A stretch of 10,710 nt of DNA from Rhodospirillaceae bacterium. GTDB taxonomy: Bacteria > Pseudomonadota > Alphaproteobacteria > Rhodospirillales_A > Casp-alpha2. Location of the stretch: NCBI GenBank assembly GCA_003488105.1, contig DNMS01000135.1, positions 1 through 10,710 of the forward strand, given 5' to 3'. Positions 7,100 through 10,710 of this stretch are shown piece by piece. Each line of letters begins with the position of its first letter. The stretch's first letter is position 1. A model generated the notes under the pieces. It had not been told where the DNA came from. It searched no databases and saw nothing but the letters and a program-made list of their open reading frames with translations. The position numbers were made by a program, and so were the translations under genes.

Positions 7100-7110
7100 A
7101 AGGCTATACT
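7080..7110 (+). promoter_or_regulatory. Candidate sigma70 promoter of the first paralogue
   Basis: TATACT (7105-7110) matches the -10 consensus at 5 of 6 bases. The best -35 candidate, TTGGCG (7080-7085), is 19 bases away, longer than ideal, and overlaps the loop of the upstream terminator. Transcription would start near 7117, giving a leader of about 48 bases that contains a small GCCGG/CCGGC hairpin (7124-7140). Confidence 0.35.
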
Positions 7111-7151
7111 GCCTCTCGGCGCTGCCGGACGGGGACCGGCGGATGCCCGCA

Positions 7152-7158
7152 GAGGAGG
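7152..7158 (+). promoter_or_regulatory. Strong ribosome binding site for a GTG start
   Basis: GAGGAGG lies 6 bases before the GTG at 7165. It is nearly ideal and fixes this non-ATG start. Confidence 0.8.
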
Positions 7159-7164
7159 CGGACC

Positions 7165-8394
7165 GTGGAAACCCTGAATGCGGGCGCAAACGGCGATCCC
7201 GGCGGCAAGATCGGCACGATTCACGACCTGATGGAAACGTTGGACCATTGGTCGGCGGCTGAATCCGACGTCAATCATCTGCTGCTGGTATCCTTCACCA
7301 CGCTTGGCATGCCCGACCAGCAGGCTGGCGTGCAGCAGGCGCTTGAGGGCGCCTTCCTCACCTTCGTCCATTCCCGCGGCGGACATGTGTACAAGCTGTC
7401 CGACCTGGACACGGCGATCCTGATCAAGCTCGCCGAATTCAACCGCATGGAAGCGATGATGGACCTCAAGGTCGATATCATGCGGGTCATCCAGCAGCAC
7501 CTGCCGGAACATTTTTCCAAGATTGACCAGGCCCGCCTGATCCGGCCTATCGATCTGGGCGCGCGCCTGGACGCGGCCAAGCGGTTTCTGGACGCCTATG
7601 GCGATCGCCGCCGCGAGACCGCCAGCGACGAAAACGGCGAACGGCCGCTCAACATGCAGGACATCCAGAAGCTGCGTGACGCGCTGCGCAAGCTGGGCCC
7701 GCGCGAATTCGGCAAGCGTTACATCCGCTCGCAGAGCGCGGCCCGGATCGTGCCGGGCAAACCGGTACAGCCGGTGATGACCGAATATTATGTCGGCGTC
7801 GACCTGTTGAAGCAGTCGATCCTGCGCGGGGTTGATATCCGTGGCACCGGCAACGTGTTCAACCAGCTGACCCTGACCTTCGATCAGGCGCTATTGTACT
7901 GCATCGGCGCGATTGCCAGCGACAGAAGCAAGGCATCACTGAACATGAATGTGGAAACCGTGTTCACCAACGCCTTTGATCACTTCCTGCACGAGGGGGG
8001 TGACGGCGGCTTGGCCGGCGTGGTCATCGAGTTCCGTCAGGACAATATGTTCCAGCATTTCAGCCAGTTTCAGACCGCCTGCGAGCTGATCCACAAGAAG
8101 GGCGGCACCGTGGCCATCGACAACGTGCTGCCGGAAACACTGGGCGTGGTCAACCTGCACCGCCTGAAGGTCAAGATGGCCAAGGTCATGTGGCGGGGCG
8201 ACGCCGAGGAGTCGTATCTTCAGGCGAAAGACGATATCCGCACCATGCAGGAGGGCGGGACGGTCATGGTGCTGGCCCATGTCGATGACGGACAGGCCGT
8301 CACTATCGGCCAGAGCCTTGGCATCAATTTGTTTCAGGGTTATCACGTGGACAAACTTTTGACCGCTGGGACGGTCGCGAAGGGCAGTATTTAA
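7165..8394 (+). CDS. Degenerate GGDEF/EAL-like protein, array copy 1
   Basis: Predicted 409-residue soluble protein with no signal peptide or membrane segment; I do not recognise a named full-length family. The C-terminal part (about 205-400) reads as a degenerate EAL domain: Glu207 (TEYY, at the EAL position), Asn260 (LNMN), Glu289 (VIEF), Asp319 (AIDN), a probable Lys340 and Gln391 (FQGY) align with EAL landmarks. The second Asp of the DDFG loop is Asn320, and the later Glu of AEGVE is His372, so phosphodiesterase activity is unlikely. The N-terminal part (about 38-115) resembles GGDEF: VYKL-SDLDT-AILI (75-87) sits in register with VYRL-GGDEF-AILL. A middle segment (about 118-204) carries IDQAR (120-124) and PGKP (197-200), shared with its neighbours. 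The GTG start is set by GAGGAGG. Domain calls are inference from motif order. Confidence 0.8.
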   Translation: METLNAGANGDPGGKIGTIHDLMETLDHWSAAESDVNHLLLVSFTTLGMPDQQAGVQQALEGAFLTFVHSRGGHVYKLSDLDTAILIKLAEFNRMEAMMDLKVDIMRVIQQHLPEHFSKIDQARLIRPIDLGARLDAAKRFLDAYGDRRRETASDENGERPLNMQDIQKLRDALRKLGPREFGKRYIRSQSAARIVPGKPVQPVMTEYYVGVDLLKQSILRGVDIRGTGNVFNQLTLTFDQALLYCIGAIASDRSKASLNMNVETVFTNAFDHFLHEGGDGGLAGVVIEFRQDNMFQHFSQFQTACELIHKKGGTVAIDNVLPETLGVVNLHRLKVKMAKVMWRGDAEESYLQAKDDIRTMQEGGTVMVLAHVDDGQAVTIGQSLGINLFQGYHVDKLLTAGTVAKGSI

Positions 8395-8428
8395 AGCGGC
8401 CCCGCAAGGAACGAAACGGACGCGCAAA

Positions 8429-9616
8429 ATGGCATTTGGGTCTTCATCCATGGCGGGGGACGCCGTCGATCTACTCAAAAAACTTCGGGCCATGGGGGGC
8501 AAGAAGGGGGACGTGAACACCCTTTTGCTGGTCGACCTTTCCGATCTGGGGCTGCCCGAGGACGACGATCATCTGATGGACGAAATCGCCGAGATCCATA
8601 CCCGCGTCGCCCGCGTGCGGGGCGGCGGGGCGTATCAGTTGTCGCCGACCAACATCGCGGTCATCGCGAATTTGACGGAAATGAACAGGATGGAGGTTCC
8701 CCAGGAACTGAAGATGAGCCTGTTCAAGATTCTGCAGGAGGAGGCGCCCGACAAGGTCGCCGGCGTCGACCAGACGAAGATCGTGCGCACCATCGACATG
8801 GCGACCCAGATGGCCGGGGCCATCCGTTTTCTCGAAGCGTTCGAAGAGCGCGCCAAGGAACAGGGCGTGATCGCGGGGGCGGACGGGATGCGGATGCTCA
8901 ACGCGGCCGACAGCCAGGCCGTGCGCGCCGTCCATGCCAAGATCGGCGACAAGGCATTCGCCGAAACCTATGTGCAGGGCCAGTCGATCACCCTGATCGC
9001 CGAAGGTAAGCCGCCGACGGTGATTGCCCGGGAATACTACATACGCATGGATATTCTGGGGTCGGACGCGCTCAAGAACGTCAGCATCCATGAATCTGAC
9101 CCCCTGTTTCCGCAGCTGACCCTGGCTTTGGATCCGCTGATGCTGGGCATGTACCGCCACTACAACCCGGAAGGTGGAAAGTGCGCCCTTAACCTGACCT
9201 TGGAATCGGTTGCCGGCGCGGCATTCCAGAAATTTCTGGCCGCGAATGGTGCCGCCAAACTGTCCAACGTCATCGTCGAACTGCGTCTGGCCGACGTCTT
9301 GCGCGACCTGCGCAAGTACGAAGCGGCACAAACCGCCGTGCGTGCCCAGGGCGGCACCATCGCCGTCGATATTGTCGATCCGGCGTCGCTCGCGGTGCTG
9401 AACCTGGCCGGCTTCAATGCCAATATCGCGAAAATCCCCTGGCGCGAGAGCGGCATGGAGACTCTGGCGCGCAACCGTTCGGTCATCAAGCAGGCCCAGG
9501 ACGCGGGATGCATCGTCGTTCTGTGCCGGGTCGATTCCGAATTGGGGCTGCGGGTCGGGCGCGAGGTTGGAATCACGGCCTTTCAGGGGCTGCATATCGA
9601 GGAAATGCTGATATAA
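8429..9616 (+). CDS. Degenerate GGDEF/EAL-like protein, array copy 2 (most divergent)
   Basis: Predicted 395-residue soluble homologue of the flanking genes along its whole length. GGDEF-like part: TLLLVDLSDLG (31-41) keeps an Asp at the first strand, and AYQL-SPTNI-AVIA (68-80) replaces the signature. Middle motifs: VDQTK (113-117) and EGKP (192-195). EAL-like part: Glu202 (REYY), Asn255 (LNLT), Glu284 (IVEL), Asp314 (AVDI), Lys335 (AKIPW) and Gln386 (FQGLH) are kept. The second Asp is Ile315 and the AEGVE Glu becomes Arg367, so catalysis is again unlikely. It follows copy 1 by 34 bases without an evident terminator, so cotranscription is likely. ATG 8429 has a weak ACGGA site 8 bases upstream; ATG 8450 is an alternative with none. 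Function unknown; a c-di-GMP-binding or scaffold role is a guess. Confidence 0.8.
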   Translation: MAFGSSSMAGDAVDLLKKLRAMGGKKGDVNTLLLVDLSDLGLPEDDDHLMDEIAEIHTRVARVRGGGAYQLSPTNIAVIANLTEMNRMEVPQELKMSLFKILQEEAPDKVAGVDQTKIVRTIDMATQMAGAIRFLEAFEERAKEQGVIAGADGMRMLNAADSQAVRAVHAKIGDKAFAETYVQGQSITLIAEGKPPTVIAREYYIRMDILGSDALKNVSIHESDPLFPQLTLALDPLMLGMYRHYNPEGGKCALNLTLESVAGAAFQKFLAANGAAKLSNVIVELRLADVLRDLRKYEAAQTAVRAQGGTIAVDIVDPASLAVLNLAGFNANIAKIPWRESGMETLARNRSVIKQAQDAGCIVVLCRVDSELGLRVGREVGITAFQGLHIEEMLI

Positions 9617-9630
9617 CGCGGCGGGGCAAT

Positions 9631-9643
9631 TAAGACAGTCTTA
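9631..9643. promoter_or_regulatory. Dyad TAAGAC-A-GTCTTA, candidate operator
   Basis: Perfect 6-base arms flank a single central A, 14 bases after the copy 2 stop and about 35 bases before the candidate promoter of copy 3. The 1-base centre argues against an RNA hairpin as its main role and for a protein binding site. No matching site was seen before copy 1. Confidence 0.35.
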
Positions 9644-9676
9644 TCAACTACCTGATATGGATGGTTTGTTCAGGCA

Positions 9677-9705
9677 TTGTTCTTGCTCCGAATACATCGT
9701 ATGAA
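9677..9705 (+). promoter_or_regulatory. Candidate sigma70 promoter of the third paralogue
   Basis: TTGTTC (9677-9682) and TATGAA (9700-9705) are separated by 17 bases, in a 129-base AT-richer gap. Each box is a partial match (3 of 6 and 4 of 6), but the spacing is ideal. It predicts a leader of about 35 bases and separate expression of copy 3. Confidence 0.4.
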
Positions 9706-9745
9706 CCAAAATCAAGCCCATTGACGAAAATGGACCGGAAATTTC

Positions 9746-10710
9746 ATGGCTGATTCAAGCCCAGGTGGCGGTGAGCACCTTAAGCTGCTGACGCGACTGA
9801 AGAATTGGAAAGGCGGGACGGAAGAGCCCAACCATCTGATTCTCGTCAGTTTTTCCACCCTCGGGATGACCGAGGAAGAGGACAAGCAGCTCCGCAAGAA
9901 GACCGATGAATCCTACGAGCGTTCGCGTGAGCGGCGCGGTGCCGAAGTCTATCGCCTGACCAGCACGGACACGGCGCTGCTGATGAAGCTCAACGACTAC
10001 AACCAGATGGAATGGACGTCGGAGCTCAAGGTCGATTTGATCCGCGTCATTCAGCAGAACTTCCCGGAATATTTCGGCCAGATCGACCAGTCGCGCATGT
10101 TGCGCATCATCAATCTGCAGGGCCGCATCGGCAACGCCATCAAGTTTCTGGAAACCTTCGATGATCGTGCCAAGGAAGCCGGCGTCGGCACGGGCGAGAC
10201 CCGGCCGCTGCGCGAAAGCGACATCCAGGTCGTGCGCGACGGCATGCGCAAGATGGGCAAGAAGGCGTTTACGGACAACTTCATCCGCTCCCAGGCGACG
10301 GTCGTCATCACGCCGGGCAAGCCGCCCATGCCGGTCATGAAGGAATACTTCATTTCGGTCGAGATGATCCGCCAGCACATCCTGACCAATGTGGATTTCC
10401 GTGGCGCCGGCCTAGTATTCCAGCACCTGACCCGGTCCTTGGATCAGATGCTCATCGAATGCTTCGACGAGGTCAATCCGGAGCGCTCCAAGGCGTCTCT
10501 GAACCTGAACGTGGAGACCGTGTTCACCCATTCGTTCCAGAACCTGCTGGAAAAGGGGGCGAAGGCGCTGTCGAGCCTGGTCCTGGAATTCCGCGCGGAA
10601 AACATCCTGCAGAACTGGGATCAGTTCCAGACAGCGTCGGAATTGATCACCTCGCATGGTGGGACCATTGCCATTGACGCCATCATTCCGGAAAGCCTGG
10701 GTGTGATGGA
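9746..10710 (+). CDS. Degenerate GGDEF/EAL-like protein, array copy 3, 3'-truncated by the window
   Basis: The frame stays open from ATG 9746 to the right edge (321 codons plus 2 bases), with no stop. The protein is homologous to copies 1 and 2 and clearly closer to copy 1: KASLNLNVETVFT (249-261) differs from copy 1 at one of 13 positions. GGDEF-like part: HLILVSFSTLGM (30-41) and VYRL-TSTDT-ALLM (68-80). Middle motifs: IDQSR (113-117) and PGKP (190-193). EAL-like landmarks seen so far: Glu200 (KEYF), Asn253, Glu281 (VLEF) and Asp311 (AIDA, second Asp lost); the Lys, Glu and Gln regions lie beyond the edge. An in-frame TGA at 9722 leaves 9746 as the only ATG start, with a weak ribosome binding site (GGA, then CCGGAA). 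From its paralogues, roughly 75-85 residues should be missing. Confidence 0.82.
   Translation, partial: MADSSPGGGEHLKLLTRLKNWKGGTEEPNHLILVSFSTLGMTEEEDKQLRKKTDESYERSRERRGAEVYRLTSTDTALLMKLNDYNQMEWTSELKVDLIRVIQQNFPEYFGQIDQSRMLRIINLQGRIGNAIKFLETFDDRAKEAGVGTGETRPLRESDIQVVRDGMRKMGKKAFTDNFIRSQATVVITPGKPPMPVMKEYFISVEMIRQHILTNVDFRGAGLVFQHLTRSLDQMLIECFDEVNPERSKASLNLNVETVFTHSFQNLLEKGAKALSSLVLEFRAENILQNWDQFQTASELITSHGGTIAIDAIIPESLGVM

Noticed and set aside
7777..7791. Frameshift or assembly error as the cause of the missing EAL motif
   Set aside because: All three copies carry the same E-Y-[YF] replacement and full-length open frames, so the change is ancestral rather than an error.
8471..9595. Long open frame of 374 codons antisense to array copy 2
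   Set aside because: It is a by-product of GC-rich codon use: the protein has low-complexity, His/Gln/Arg-rich composition and no recognisable motif, while the sense strand encodes a clear homologue of its neighbours.
7165..10710. Active diguanylate cyclase or c-di-GMP phosphodiesterase
   Set aside because: No GGDEF signature is present in any copy, and the second metal Asp of the EAL DDFG loop is replaced in all three.

Overview
The window looks like GC-rich chromosomal DNA from an alphaproteobacterium, most likely Rhodospirillales or a near relative. This rests on base and codon composition, an alphaproteobacterial-style PAS_5 protein, a short TalC-type transaldolase and GTG starts with strong GA-rich ribosome binding sites. 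Species cannot be fixed from the sequence. Genes are densely packed; no gap between genes exceeds about 190 bases. There are no tRNA or rRNA genes, insertion sequences, phage genes or CRISPR arrays.

Left part (1-4150), ordinary metabolism and housekeeping. A class III PLP aminotransferase enters from the left edge and ends at a good intrinsic terminator. Convergent to it is a Tat-exported PotD/PotF-like solute-binding protein with no permease or ATPase gene beside it. Across a 171-base divergent gap holding a perfect 14-base palindrome lies a PAS_5 protein. It converges on a short transaldolase, which is divergent from dtd (D-aminoacyl-tRNA deacylase).

Middle part (4151-7110), a signalling unit. 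A secreted four-EF-hand protein is divergent from an OmpR-family response regulator, whose stop overlaps the start of an EnvZ-like histidine kinase (ATGA). The shared 188-base region carries a GGTGACA/GGTTACA direct repeat of the kind OmpR-type regulators bind. The layout suggests a two-component system that may control, or sense with, the EF-hand protein. An intrinsic terminator closes the operon.

Right part (7111-10710), the most unusual region. Three homologous genes lie in tandem on the same strand, the third cut by the right edge. I recognise no named family over their full length. The C-terminal half reads as a degenerate EAL (c-di-GMP phosphodiesterase) domain that keeps several landmark residues but loses others needed for catalysis. 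The N-terminal part resembles a GGDEF domain whose signature is replaced in register by SDLDT, SPTNI and TSTDT. The best reading is a small array of GGDEF/EAL-like pseudo-enzymes, perhaps c-di-GMP-binding or protein-protein signalling modules. The first gene has its own promoter and strong RBS, the second follows after 34 bases, and the third sits behind a separate candidate promoter and a dyad. The two-component operon just upstream is on the same strand but separated by a terminator, so a functional link is only a possibility.
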